Source: Calamus simplicifolius (taxonomy: Eukaryota; Streptophyta; Magnoliopsida; Arecales; Arecaceae). From it: a DNA stretch of 64,000 bases. A program made the translations under genes and the position numbers. The stretch spans positions 1,019,240 through 1,083,239 of the forward strand of contig UESW01004012.1 in assembly GCA_900491605.1 (NCBI GenBank). The letters run 5' to 3'. Positions 45,591 to 57,690 of the stretch are shown piece by piece. The first letter of the stretch is position 1, and each line of letters starts with the position of its first letter. The notes below the pieces were generated by a model, which saw nothing but the letters and a program-made list of their open reading frames with translations, was not told where the DNA came from and did no database searches.

Positions 45591-45835
45591 TTTGGTAGCC
45601 GATAACCTATTCAAATTATCAGTAATTTAAATTGAACCCATAAAATAATTATATTTAGCATATATTTTTAATGGTAATCTATCTTATACTAGTAATTTAG
45701 ATTACTTTCATGAGACAATCCAGATTATCTCAGAAAGAAGCTGTTACATTATCGAAGATATTGTAATCTGATAATCTTTTTGATAAAATTACCTTCTTTT
45801 GTAAAAACAAAATTATTCGCTTCGCTTATACTCTC
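45591..45835. other. AT-rich segment, possible old MITE
   Basis: It opens with GGTTATGTTTGGTAGCCGATAACC and has many AATCTGATAATC-like words. Composition and motifs resemble 23090-23290. I could not define matched termini or a target duplication. Confidence 0.3.
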
Positions 45836-45980
45836 ACGATGCCTACCCTCGCCCATTCGCCACCGGTGACCGCGCCCCGCCTTCATCTCACCATTGCCAC
45901 ACTGCACGAGCAACGCGAAGGTCAGCAGGGAAGAGAACGGAAAGGAAGGGAAGAAATTGCGCGCTCAAAGGGGAGAGAGA

Positions 45981-46156
45981 ATGGGAACCATAGTGAGCGT
46001 GGTGATTACCGTTGCAGCGGTGATCCTAGGGTGGATCACCATCGAGGTTGCCTGCAAGCCGTGCCTCGACACGGCTGCGACACCATCGACCGTGCCCTCA
46101 ACCCCAATTATGACCTTGATTCCTCCCTCATCAGCCCGACCCTGACCCCGACCTAG
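45981..46156 (+). pseudogene. OEP7-like small envelope-protein gene with a frameshift
   Basis: From ATG 45981 the frame gives MGTIVSVVITVAAVILGWIT then IEVACKPCLDT, a single N-terminal hydrophobic anchor followed by a GW-x-x-IE-x-A-x-KP-x-L motif. This is how plant OEP7/OEP6-type chloroplast outer-envelope proteins begin. The expected continuation (DTIDRALNPNYDLD) is present one frame over, from about 46076. A single-base change near 46072-46078 therefore splits the short gene. A 5' leader from about 45840 reads openly but looks like UTR. The assignment rests on motif memory and the product is tiny, so confidence is moderate. A sequencing error could also explain the shift. Confidence 0.45.
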
Positions 46157-46490
46157 CCACTCCTCGATACTAATCCCCTACCTGCTACCTCCGCAAAGGC
46201 CATCTAGCCAGTCCACTGCCTTTTGATATGTTAATAAGATCATCCTCTCTCGAATGAAAGGCCTTTTCATCTTCTTCTTTTCATCGGTTTTGTTTGAAAT
46301 TTTGTACTATCGCATGGGTGTATCTTATCTTTGGTTTTGGTTGTGGGTGTAACTGTAAGTTTGATCAATTATACATTAGTAATTTTTATTATATATATTG
46401 CATATTTAGTTTTAGATCCTATCTATTTCATTTTATTATATATAAAGTGTCATTTTTGTAATTTAAGGATCATTAAATTTAGGTTCCAAC
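46157..46490. other. Downstream flank of the OEP7-like gene
   Basis: T-rich sequence, possibly its 3' UTR, up to the LINE tail. No other feature is seen. Confidence 0.4.
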
Positions 46491-46605
46491 ATTTTTTTTT
46501 TACAAACGGGTGATCACAACACTCTCGGATGAGTCAAACCCGAAGTATCAGAGTACATAATTTGCTCCAAAATAATCGGACAGGGTCACCAAAATGTCAT
46601 TCCCA

Positions 46606-49600
46606 CTATCCAGAATGACGAGCTACAGCCAAGGCAACCCAATTCGCTACAGCGTTGGCTTCCCTATAGACGTGATGGATCAAAGGAGCAGAGGTAGACT
46701 GGAGAGAAGCCCATATATCACTAATCAGGGGGTTATAGGAGGGGCAAAGATCAACATCCCGTCTAATCCAGTGGATGACCGTAAGAGAATCTCCCTCAAT
46801 AACTACCCGATGAGAGCGCAAAATGCGAACAGCATAGGTGATGCCGACCTAAGCAGCCTGCAACTCTGCCATAGGAACCGAAATGTCGAGAGAGCCATGA
46901 CCACCAGCCGCAAGCAGCTCTCCCTCAGGCCCCCTAATAATAAACCCAGATCCAGCAATACGGCCCGACATAGTGACATCGAAGTTCACTTTGACATAAC
47001 CCAGGGGTAGGGGCTCCGAAGTGATAAAGACCGTAGAACGGTGCACTGCCGAGACAGCAGGGGAATCCCAGAAGCCCGGTTTGTCAGAGTGACTACCCAA
47101 ACCAGAACGAAGATACTCCGTAGCAAGAAGACCGGCTATGCGGATAATGGTCTGAGACGAGATCATATCATCAGCAAAGACACTCTGGTTACGAGTTAGC
47201 CAGATGTGATAAGCTAGATAAGCTGAAAAAACACCTTGGAAGCGACGGCCGCTCTGAATAGCTATGTGAATGGCACGCAATAAAGACCATCGGGTGGGTC
47301 CCTCGTTCTACATTCATGGTCTGTATCGAAGCTGTTGCCAAATCTGAGAGGCACGAGAGCATGTAAGAATGGCATGCTCAACTGTCTCCTCCTGAAACCC
47401 ACTTATTGGACAATACAGACTAATAGAGAGACCGCGACCAGCCAAAAGAGAACATGTAGGGAGGCGGTCCCACATCAGCTTCCACAAGAAAAGCTGAATC
47501 CTAGGATGGATGGGCAAACGCCAAATCCAAGCCACATCATCCAAGCCCACAGTCTGAGGGCAGATACAATCGGTCAGATCTCTAATAGAGGCACGAGGGA
47601 GGCAGGATCGACGCCACTGTCTGATGTCAGAAGCAGAGGAGGCAAGAGGGATGGCAAGGATCCTGTGCGCAAGCTCAGCTCCAAAGAACAGGGACACCGT
47701 GGGGATGTGCCAGGCAGGAGAGTCCTGGCAAATCAAAGCAGAAACAGGCAAAGAAGGTCCAACATAAGAGCTAAGGAATGTCGGCTACCGAGCTAGAGGA
47801 AGATCCGCTATCCATGTATCATGAGTAACATTAATAGAACTCCCATCCCCAATCATGCAATGAATATCAGTCATAATAGTGGGGACAAACTGGCAAATTG
47901 CTCTCCAAATGAAGAAACAACCACATGGAATACGGAAGTCCAAATCAGGAGTCCAGCCACCGTATCTGCCATGCATAACAGAGCTCCAAAAACAATGAGG
48001 TTCCAAAAGGAATTTGGAGGCGTGCCTAGCAAGGAGAGCCTCTCTGCGGACCACTAAGGACTGTACCCCCAGACCTCCCTCACGGATAGGCAAACAAACC
48101 ATATCCCAGGACAGAAGATGAAGACCATGACCTTCCTGCATCGATGCCCACAGGAAGTCGCAAAAATGTCACTCAATCCATCGAAGGCAGGTAACTGGAA
48201 TCATTGCGTTAGACAAAAATGTAAAGGGGGAGAGATGCAAGGATAGATCGAAGCAGAGTAACACGCCTCATCATGGAAAGGCCAGAAACCTGCCGACGAT
48301 CCAATCTATCAGTAATCCGTTGCTCAAGATTCTGAAAATCCTGCTGACAGGGACTCCGCCCAGTTATCGAGATCCCAAGGTAGGTCATACGGTCAGAGAT
48401 CATCGAGATCCCAAGTAACTGGGAGATGGCAGCACGACAACGAAGAGAGGTCGACGGGCTAAAACATAAAATAGATTTCTGCAAATTAATCAGCTGGCCA
48501 GAAGCCTGACAATAAGACTGTAGAATAGCAGAGCACACAGTCGCATTCTGAATAGTAGCAGGGCTAAGCAAAATATAATCATCAGCAAAAAGGAGGTATG
48601 GGAGAGGGGGACCAGTGGGCCCTGGCATGTAAGGTTGCAGCTGAGATACCCTGACTACCTGAGCAAGGGCACGAGATAGATCATCATCACATAGGATGAA
48701 CAAAAAGGAGGAGAGAGTGCATCCTTGATAAAGACCCATGGAAGAAGGGAAGAAACCAATCGGACTACCATTAATAAGAATAGAAAAGGTGGGCCACTGA
48801 ACATATGTCATAATCCAATCAATAAAGAGATCAGCAAAGCCGAAGTCCCGTAGCGTCTGCCTTAGAAATATCCAACTGATCTGATAGTAAGCTCTCACCA
48901 TATCCAGCTTGACTGCCATTAGTCTCTACTTGTCGCCCGCTGAAGATCATACATAAATTCCTGGGCAATAAGGGCATTATTGGAGATGCTGCAACCATGG
49001 ATGAAGGCCCCTTGCTTAGGGGAAATAAAGCGAGGTATGACCCTCTGCATCCAAGTAACCAACAGATGGGCACAAACCTTATATAGAGTGATGCACAAAC
49101 TAATAGGCCGATAATGCTGAGGAAGCAAAGCATCCAATCGCTTTGGGATAAGGGCAATATAAGTTCATTGCCAATCCCGAGGTATGGATCTAGAAGAAAA
49201 AACATACTGGATAGCCGATATAACATCCTGCCCCACAATGTCCCAATAGTGCCGAAAAAAGAAAGGCAGAAAGCTATCCAGGCCTAGAGCCTTATCAGGC
49301 CCTAGCGCCCAAACAGCGGAACGAATCTCCTTCGCAAATACCGCCCTCATAAGAATACCATTATCAGCATTAGAGATCCTAGCAAACTGAGAGACAGTGG
49401 TACAAGGAGATCCTTCGATAACCTGCTCTGACCAATAGGTTTGGAAAAACTGAGAGTTTGCTCCCGAATGGCCTCATCATCATCAAAGATATGCTCCTTC
49501 TCATCGCTGATACGCCGGATCCGATTGGCAGCACGCCAAGCCAAAATAGCATGATGGAAGAATCTAGTATTACGGTCACCCTCCTGAAGCCACTGGACCC

Positions 49601-50640
49601 AAGATCTTTATCGCCAGAAGATCTCCTGATGACCGAGTAAGGTGTGGTGCAAAGCCAAACTCTGCCTAAGGAGATGAAGATCAATCGCAGAAAGACCACC
49701 ATCCCGATCCTCCTTAGCTTGCAGAGAAGCAATATCATCTTTGACAGACTGCACCTGCTGCCGCAAGTACCCCACCTCCCTACTGTACCACCTCAGAAGT
49801 CTACGCTTTGTAAGCTCAAGCCGTCGAGATAGGCGGTAGGTGGAGCTCCCTCTGATAGGTAGGTGCCAGACCTGGTGAATCAAAGCCCGAGCAGAAGGAT
49901 AGTGTGTCCAAAACTGTTCAAACCAAAACGATCCCCGACACAGAGAGGACGGTTCAGTGGATAGAAGCAAAGGGTAGTGGTCCAAAGCAATCCGCGGGAG
50001 ATGAGTGGTAGTGGCACAAGGAAAATAGTGAAGCTATCCAGAAGAGGCCATAGCCCGGTCCAAACGCTCCCACACACGAGCAGAGCCCTGACGGTTGTTA
50101 CACCAAGTAAACTGCGGGTCCGAAAATCCCAAATCAAAAGACCAGCAGATGAAATGAAGGAGCGAAACTCAGTAGAGCTCGGGGTATCCACAAATCGACG
50201 AACGCCATGCTTTTCCGAATTATTCATAATACAATTAAAATCACCAGCAATAAGAGTGGGAAAACCCTGATCTAAGAGGGTAAAGATTTCAGACCAAAGG
50301 CAGCGCCGCTCCCGATAGTCCGTACTGGCATAAACACCCAGAAGCAGCCAGGGTGGAGCAGTCCCCTTCGAAACGACCAAAGCGACCTGCTGATGACAAT
50401 AATGGAAAGCATCGACACGAATAGAAGGGATCAGCCATAAAGCCAGAATACTCCCAGAAAGACCATTAGAGTTCACCTCATATGAACTCCAAGACTGAGA
50501 AACCCGACATCGGAATCGCTAAAGGCTAGGTCCCGACAAACGAGTTTCCAGTAATACACAAATATCAAAATTATGAAGCTGCAATAGCCGACTAAACGAG
50601 GAGTGAAATGAAGGTTTCAGAGCTCCTCGAACATTCCAGA
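46606..50640 (-). pseudogene. LINE ORF2: endonuclease, RT, zf-RVT, RNase H (broken)
   Basis: The endonuclease part (50476-49880) shows WLLLGVYASTDYRERRCLWS and TLIAGDFNCIMNNSEKHG, blocks of the EEP-type nuclease. RT follows (49350-48209): ALGPDKALGLDSFLPFFFRH, KLDMVRAYYQISWIFL, GLYQGCTLSSFLFILCDDDL and LLFADDYILLS, with FADD intact. zf-RVT lies at 47751-47314 (WIWRLPIHPRIQLFLWKLMW) and RNase H at 47280-46606 (GYVKVNFDVTMSGRIAG, then IEGDSLTVIHW and REANAVANW). The first RNase H aspartate block reads NFDV where the sister LINE has NFDG. Several frame changes and stops make it non-functional. Confidence 0.88.
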
Positions 50641-51071
50641 TGAGGATCTTTATTTAGTCAAGTTGGGGTTTGCCTTGTACCCCTACTTGGGACCCGATCG
50701 TGTCCATATCTGAAGGACCTCCTGGAGAGGGAGACACTGCCAAAATTCCCTAATCAGGATCAGAGTACTGTAGCAAAGTTCCCTGATCAGATGAAACTAA
50801 CTGCTAGGATAACTCCATGTCTTCTGCCCCACGTGAGCCAGAATCCCGATGGGTAGAAGAGGAAGGCAGTATTGCCTGTTTCAAAATGGAGACAGCAGTA
50901 TCATGATTGCATCTGTCCCGGTATGGTAATTTGGGACCATGGATCACCCTCTAGGAATTACTCACACAGCCTTTGCCCTTAGCTTTGACTGCTTTGGGAA
51001 TTACCCTCTGGGCTACAAGTTCAACAGGACGAGCCCGTTTAAGAGAGGCAGGATTGGCATCCTCCCGGATC

Positions 51072-52432
51072 TTAGATACTCCAGCCCAACGATCCGATCC
51101 ACGGAGACCAAAAGAATTGGTGGCAACTTTGTTTCCTTAAGTTGGGTTCTGACTCAGATAGAAGAGCTTCCTGCTGAGACACTGATCCAGGGTCAGTGGG
51201 CAGGAGCTGCTGACCCTGGCCTGAATCCTTCTGAGGTAAGTCAGTAGTCTTCGCAGAGAACTTGAATACATGTTTGAAGCATGACACTTTGTCACTCTGC
51301 TCAGCCGAGTAATGGGTCTTTCTGGATCTATTACAATCATTCAGAGTATTAGATCCAATGTTCAGAGAACCAGCAGCATTTGCTACAGTGACCGGCATGG
51401 GAAATAATTCCTGGCACGGAACATGATCTGTAGACAATCCAAGCCTCCCTACCTCTACAAGACAAGCCGAAGATGAGTGAACGGAGCGTCTACGAGCGAT
51501 CTTCACTGGAGTCGTCCACCCATCATCCGATGCCTGGGGAATCGACTTGCCATTGGCCGATGAAGGCATCGATGAAGATCGAGGACCGCCAGAACTAGGA
51601 GCTGAGGGAGGATTACGATGCCGGAGCGCCGCCATCCATGGTCCAAAGCGAGGAGAAGCAAAGGAGGAAGACGATGCCATTGATAACGAACACGGCCAGA
51701 CAAATGAAGGGATCCACAGTGGTGGCAGATTCCTTCGACCTGTTCGTAAGCGAACTGCTGCCAAAACGGGGAGCCATTCCCTCTTAGTCTCGCACCAGGG
51801 CGGAGAGGCCGACTGATATCCACTCTGACAGCAGCTCAGGCAAAGCCGCCCCGGCGCCTTTCCTTCGTGGAGGAGTCCGTAGCAACGAATTCCCTTGCCA
51901 CCACTAGGATAGAGCGCAGAGCATCATCGGACTAGTACTCGATTGGAAGGCTTGGCAATCGGATCCATAACATGGCCGATTTCAATGCATCGTCCGCAGG
52001 GACGAAGTCTAGACACCAGGGTTCTACAGCAAGAGGTTGTCCGTTGACAATCCACAGCTGGTTCAGAGCAGCATCCCTGGCAGCTGAAGCTTCGAATTTC
52101 ATCAACGTCGTGCGATGGGAAAGACTGATTGAAGAGATGCTTCGGGCAAGGCCAGCTCGGCGGAACTCCCGAACGACAGCTTTCGAAGGCACCCACCGTA
52201 AGAGGCTCCGGACTATCAAGCCATCAGCTAACCATTCCTTGATCTCCATATCAATAGCCTCGGGAGGGAGCTGAATGATGGTCGGAAACTGCAGTTCCAG
52301 CTCAGGGATTTCGGCCGGGGAAGGCGCCGGAGCCGACCAGGTGAACTGGTGACCACCAGTTCTACGAGAAGGTCCCCCAGACACTTGACGATGATCACCA
52401 CCGGTCTGAGAGGAGGAGTTGACATTCGCCAT
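51072..52432 (-). pseudogene. LINE ORF1: DUF4283 and zinc-knuckle protein (broken)
   Basis: Starting at ATG 52432 (MANVNSSSQTGGDHRQVSGG), the first 166 codons contain the DUF4283-type region AIDMEIKEWLADGLIVRSLL, TLMKFEASAARDAALNQLW and PWCLDFVPADDALKSAMLWI. A frame change leads to 51823-51503 with VEGICHHCGSLHLSGRVRYQ, a partial CCHC knuckle, and then a Ser/Pro-rich tail (51764-51072). ORF1 of plant L1 elements is an RNA-binding protein. This one is disrupted. Confidence 0.75.
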
Positions 52433-52599
52433 CGAAGACGAATCTTACAGCCACAAAGACGATGACGATCACAGGTGATCAGGACGGAGAGAGACGGGTG
52501 CACCAATCTTAAAGCAGCCACAAAAGAGAAACCTCGGAGATGAAAAAACAGGGCGGTAACCTTACCGCAGAAAAAGTCTGCAGTATTCTCTGCCTCACA

Positions 52600-53850
52600 C
52601 GGTTCAACGTTATCTGGCCTACGCGTTGCATTGAAAATCTTGCGGCCGTTACCCAACGCCTACGTTCCACCCCCTTTCAAAATCCAAGCGCCTTGTATGA
52701 AATATTTCCTGATGAAAAGAGAGTCTTCGAAAGGTGCTATCGTAGAGCAATCCCCCCTTCCCTTTTTTTTGTAACAAAAAAAAAAAAAAATCCCGGTTCC
52801 ACCTTCATTCAAAGTTTTGCGGCCATTCAAAATCCCAATTCCAGTTCCAGTTCCACTCCCACTATTTCTTTTGCCCAACGCCTACGTTCCACCCCCAATA
52901 TCTCTTTTGTTTGACTTGATTATATTCACAAACAGCTCCATTGCCCTCCAGCAACAAAAAGAGGGATAGGGATCCAAACCCACACTTGGCCGTCCTTCAC
53001 GGGCACGAACATTCAAATCACACGTTGCAACATATCTGAAAGCGAGCGCGATCCTTGGATGCAAGTATTCACTTATGTGACATCAAATGTATAATCCCTT
53101 GACACAATCAAACACGGCTTTTCAAATTGATTTAATGGATTAATTTCATAAAAAAATATGCACATACCATTTTTTTTTATTTATAAAGATCAATCTTGGT
53201 GTCTCATGCAAGAACACAACGCCTCTTTTGTCAACAAAATTTAGTGTTAAAAATTATTTTACGTGTTACGATCAATTCATGCCATAGGGCTTGGGTCAAA
53301 AAAATAAAAAAAAAAGCTCAAGCTTTTCAAATATATTTCTAGCTTCAGCTTGAGCTTAGATTCGACCTTTTTTTTTTTTTTTTTTTTTTAGAATTTAAGG
53401 CTCTAAGTCCGATTTTAGGTTATAGGCTCAATCGGAAACCCATTAAACAAATATACAACAACCTATTTGAGTCAAAAATTAAACTAAAAATTAATTTTTA
53501 AATATTTGTATAAAAATAAGTAATATTTAAAATAATTATATAATTGATAAAAAAGTTTATAAAATTATATATATTTAAATTTTAGAATTAGATTTGAACT
53601 ATACTCAGGCATTGTTAAATGCCAATGTTATGGTCTTCTTGATACTCAAGCTTAAGAATGGATTTGAACTGAGATAAATAATGGTCTAAGTTTAATTTAA
53701 AATTTTTTTACGCTCCAACTTTAAGTACAAACTCGATTTGAATTAGTCTCAACCTACATCAACATCCTGGCATAAATTTGGGCCAATTCGATTGGCCAAG
53801 CCTTCCACCGATCCTAAAGACGGGAGTCAAGGTCTAGGATCCAACTCGAG
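52600..53850. repeat. Dispersed repeat copy 3
   Basis: TTGAAAATCTTGCGGCC (from 52631) and CCCAACGCCTACGTTCCACC match 21711-21750 of copy 2. GGATTAATTTCATAAAAAAATATGC and TTGGTGTCTCATGCA (about 53140-53210) match copies 1 and 2. The 3' part (53580-53830) matches only copy 1 (2170-2390), including CCAAGCCTTCCACC. It is more diverged than copies 1 and 2 are from each other. A and T runs lie at 52779-52790 and 53369-53389. Confidence 0.65.
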
Positions 53851-54067
53851 GAGGCCATCGAAAAACTAGAGACGCCTTGTAGTCCAGGTCGTCACCGTCT
53901 CGGTGTCGCATCCACGGACCAGTATTTCCCTTCCTGCATGGAAAGTCACGTATTCTGGCCACGACGTCATGTCAGGATGATAAGATTTGTCAGCTTACTT
54001 TTAGAACCTCTAAAGCATCGGCTAATCTTGTACCATTTTTATTTAATAAAAAAAAAATAAATTAATA
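53851..54067. other. Short intergenic spacer
   Basis: No feature is seen between the dispersed repeat and the LINE tail. Confidence 0.5.
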
Positions 54068-57000
54068 TTTTTTTTTTTTAACAAACGACGATCATACTAG
54101 TCTAGTGCGAGTCAGTCCAGATAGATCAGAATACAAAATTTACTGCAAAGGAGCAAGGCAGAGGTCAACCGGAGTCAAAATCTAAGGATCAGAAAGCAAG
54201 CCACTGAAGCAGCAATCCAATCCGCCGCCGAGTTAGCTTCGCGAAATATGTGCCTGGTCTGGACGCATTCAATCTCCCGCAGAATTGCCCAAATATCCAA
54301 CAAAATAGGATTAGAAAGAACAGGAGGGCAATTCTGCATCTGAATCCAAGAAATAACCGACATGGAGTCGCCCTCAATGCAAAGCCTCTAAGCATGAAGA
54401 ACCCGAGCAGCATAAGAAATACCCGCCCAAGCCGCATGAAGCTCAGTCATGGGGACAGAGGAGTCAAGAGTACCAAAACCTCCCGCCGCCAAAAGGTCAC
54501 CATGAGGACCTCTGATAATAAACGCGGAACCAGCACTTCTACCACGGACACTCCCGTCAAAATTGACTTTGATAAACCCTGGAGGGGGGGGCTCCCATGA
54601 GATAAAAACCGTATACCGGTTCACTACCGAAGCAGCAGGGGATCCCCAGTGGCCAGAGATATCAAAACCAATACGAGCACAGTCCGCCGCCAATAATCTG
54701 ATCTTCCTAGCAATTTTGTAAAGAGAAATAGTGTCATCAGAGAAAATAAGCTGGTTCCTAGCTAGCCAAATCTGATAAGTAGTGACCGCCCAGAGACCTT
54801 TCTTATACTGAGGGCACCTCCGAAGGTCCAGAAGGAAAGAAGAAAGCAGGGAGCCGAGCCATTGTATCTGAACGGATATCCCATCATAAGCCAGACCCGT
54901 CTAGCCGTGGGGCAGATGAAAATAGCATGTTCAATAGATTCCTCCTCTAAGCTGCATAGCGGGCAAATCGACTGAATAGGAAGACCCCTCCGAGATAGGA
55001 GAGCACAGGTAGGAAGAGAGCCCCACAGAAGCTTCCAGATAAATAACTGAACTCTAGGAATAGTAGGAAGCTTCCAAATCCACGCTGCGTCCTCTAGGCG
55101 CTGAGGCTGAGGTCTAAACATCATCATCAGATCCCTGGTCGGAGCCTTAGAGAGACAGGATCTCTGCTAGAGTCTAGCATCAGAAGATCGACCCGAAAGA
55201 AGAGGCATCGATAAAATCCGCCGGGCAAGCTCAGCACCGAACAATCTGGTCACCGAGGGGATATGCCAAGCAGGAGGGTCTGAGGAGATCAAGTCCTTAA
55301 CCCTTAAACTGGGAGGGGTCTCAATACTAATAAAGGAGGGCCACCGAGAGAGAGGAAGCTCAGAAATCCAGGTATCCTGAATAACATTAATCGAAGAACC
55401 GTCTCCGATCATCCAAGAGATATTGTCCAAGATAGCCTGACCATAGCAACAGACCTCCTTCCAAAAAGAGGAACAACCCCGAGGAGCAGATATCTGCATG
55501 GCAGCCGACCATTCTCCATATCTAATACGCATCAGAGAGCTCCAGAGACAATATGGCTCAAGAAGAAATCTCGAAGCATGTCTGGCAATAAGGGCTTTCC
55601 TTCTAACAATCAAAGACGGGATACCGAGACCACCCTCACCGATAGGCATGCAGACCAAATCCCAGGATAAGAGGTGAATCCCATGACCATCCTGACCAGA
55701 AGCCCATAGGAAATCACGGAAGCATCTCTCAATCCTTTTCAGGCATGTAATTGGAATGGCTATATTCGACAGGATATGCAGGGGAAGAGAGGAAAGAACT
55801 GATCGAATAATGGTACCCTAGCCATCATCGAAAGACCAGTCACCTGCCATCCCTCAATGCGTTGGCGCACCCGTCTCTCGATCTCGGAGAAGTCAGAGCA
55901 ACGGGGGCATCTCCCCGTTATAGGGATCCCCAAATACATAAATCTATCAGTCTGAGTGGAGATACCCGACAAACTGATGATGGCTTCTCTAGTGGATCTA
56001 GAGGTCTTCGGGCTAAAACAAATAGAAGACTTCAGAAAATTGACCTTCTGACCTGAAGCCTCGCAGTAGTTCTGAATAATAGAATGAAAGGAAGCCGCAT
56101 TCTCAATAGAAGCATGGCCTAGGAGGATACAGTCATCAGCAAAGAGGAGGTGGGAGACAAAGGGGCCCTCAGAACCAGCTATAACCGGGGCAATCCGCCT
56201 GTCCTGCTGAGCCTGACGTAAAGCACGAGAAAGATCATCTGCAGCCAGGATGAACAACAAAGGAGATAAGGGGCAACCCTGCCTGAGACCAACACTAGAG
56301 TGGAAAAAATCAGTCGGGTTTCCATTGATGATTAGAGAAAAGGAGGGCTTGTGAATGCACGCCATAATCCATTCTATAAATAATTCATCAAACCCAAACT
56401 CCAGAAGAGAGCGGTACAAAAAAACCCAGCTCATTCTATCATAAGCACGCTTCATATCGAGCTTAACAGCCATAAGACATCGTCTGACCGGAGCTCTCTG
56501 AAGAGCATGCATGAACTCCTGAGCAATAAGAACATTGTCCGAAATAGACCTCCCTCTAATGAAAGCCCCCTGCTCCTCCGATATGAGACGAGGAATCACC
56601 AGACAAAGGCGGCGAGCTAAGAGACGAGCACAGATTTTATACAATGTAGTGCAGAGGCTAATGGGCCGAAAGTGCTGCGGAAGAGAAGCATCCACTCTCT
56701 TGGGCACCAAGGTAATGAAAGTCAGATTCCATTCAGAAGGAATGTGTCGATCTCGGAAAACATCCTGAATAGCTTGGACCACCTCCTGACCAACAATATC
56801 CCAGTAGTGCCGAAAGAAAAAAGGCGGAAACCCGTCAGGCCCAGGGGCCTTATTCGGACCAAGCTCCCACAGGGCCGCCCTAATCTCGTCCGCAGAGATC
56901 GGCCTGACAAGCATATCATTGTCCAGAGAGGAAACCTTCCTAGAAGTCGGAACCTGCACAACCGGGTCCCCATCACCAGAAGAGTCAACCCATCGAGCCC

Positions 57001-57690
57001 AGAAAAAATGAAGAAGAAGGTCACTGATAGAGTGGAAATCCTCCCAAATATGCCCCCCTTCATCAACTAACCTCCGAATCCAATTAGCAGCTCTCTGCTT
57101 GAGAGTGGCCTGATGGAAGAATCTGGTATTACGATCCCCATCACAAATCCACTGAGCCCTTGATCTCTGCCACCAAAACATCTCCTGCTGCCGCAAAAGG
57201 GAGTGGTGCCGAGCCAGCAAATCCCTAAGGAAAGAGAGATCCGAGTCCGCCAAAAATCCTTCGTGATCCTCCTTATCCTGCAGAATATTAATATCATTTT
57301 CAACCTGCTCAACTTGTCTAACCAGATCCCCCACCTCATTCCTATTCCATCTGGATAGTCTGTGTCTGGCTATCTTAAACCGACGAGATAACCGATAGAC
57401 AGCATTGCCCCTAACAGGAATATGCTAGATCTGAAAAATAATAGAACGAGCAGCTGAAAGACTAGTCCAAAACTGCTCGAATCTAAACTGCTTCCGCATA
57501 ATATGATCAGCCTCCATAGAAATCAAAATAGGGCAATGGTCAGAAGCAATCCTAGGAAGATGCGTGACAGTAACCATAGGGTATCTTTGGAGCCATTGGG
57601 GAGTGGCCAAGGCTCTATCAAGTCTCTCCCATACTCGAGCAGACCCCTGCCGATTATTGCACCAAGTGAATTGGGATCCCGAATAGACTC
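54068..57690 (-). mobile_element. 5'-truncated L1-type LINE
   Basis: This is a sister of the LINE at 46491-52560. Its tail is the plus-strand T run at about 54068-54080, followed by ACAAACGACGATCA, similar to ACAAACGGGTGATCA after the first LINE's tail. It contains RNase H, zf-RVT, RT and only the end of the endonuclease, then stops abruptly near 57690. 5' truncation is typical of LINE insertion. No clear target duplication was found. Confidence 0.88.
54175..57690 (-). pseudogene. ORF2 of the truncated LINE, with a 524-codon open RT section
   Basis: The endonuclease end (57610-57425) reads MATPQWLQRYPMVTVTHLPR then SDHCPIL. The longest open frame, 57334-55760, covers the RT. Residue landmarks are APGPDGFPPFFFRHYWDI (about 163-180), RPISLCTTLYKICARLLA (223-240), KLDMKRAYDRMSWVFL (291-306), GLRQGCPLSPLLFILAADDL (349-368) and LLFADDCILLG (396-406, FADD intact). 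After a frame change, 55658-55167 and 55127-54762 continue through the connecting and zf-RVT regions. RNase H (54693-54175) has FIKVNFDGSV, CIEGDSMSVISW and REANSAADWIA. It is better preserved than the first LINE but still broken. Confidence 0.88.

Larger units (their letters stand above)
46491..52560 (-). mobile_element. L1-type LINE, near full length, decayed
   Basis: On the minus strand the element has an ORF1 with a DUF4283 domain, then ORF2 with endonuclease, reverse transcriptase, zf-RVT and RNase H regions. It ends in a poly(A) tail, seen on the plus strand as the T run at 46492-46501. Many frameshifts and stops are present. The 5' end is placed near 52560 by the start of ORF1 and return of the dispersed repeat. 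No certain target duplication was found. Confidence 0.85.
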
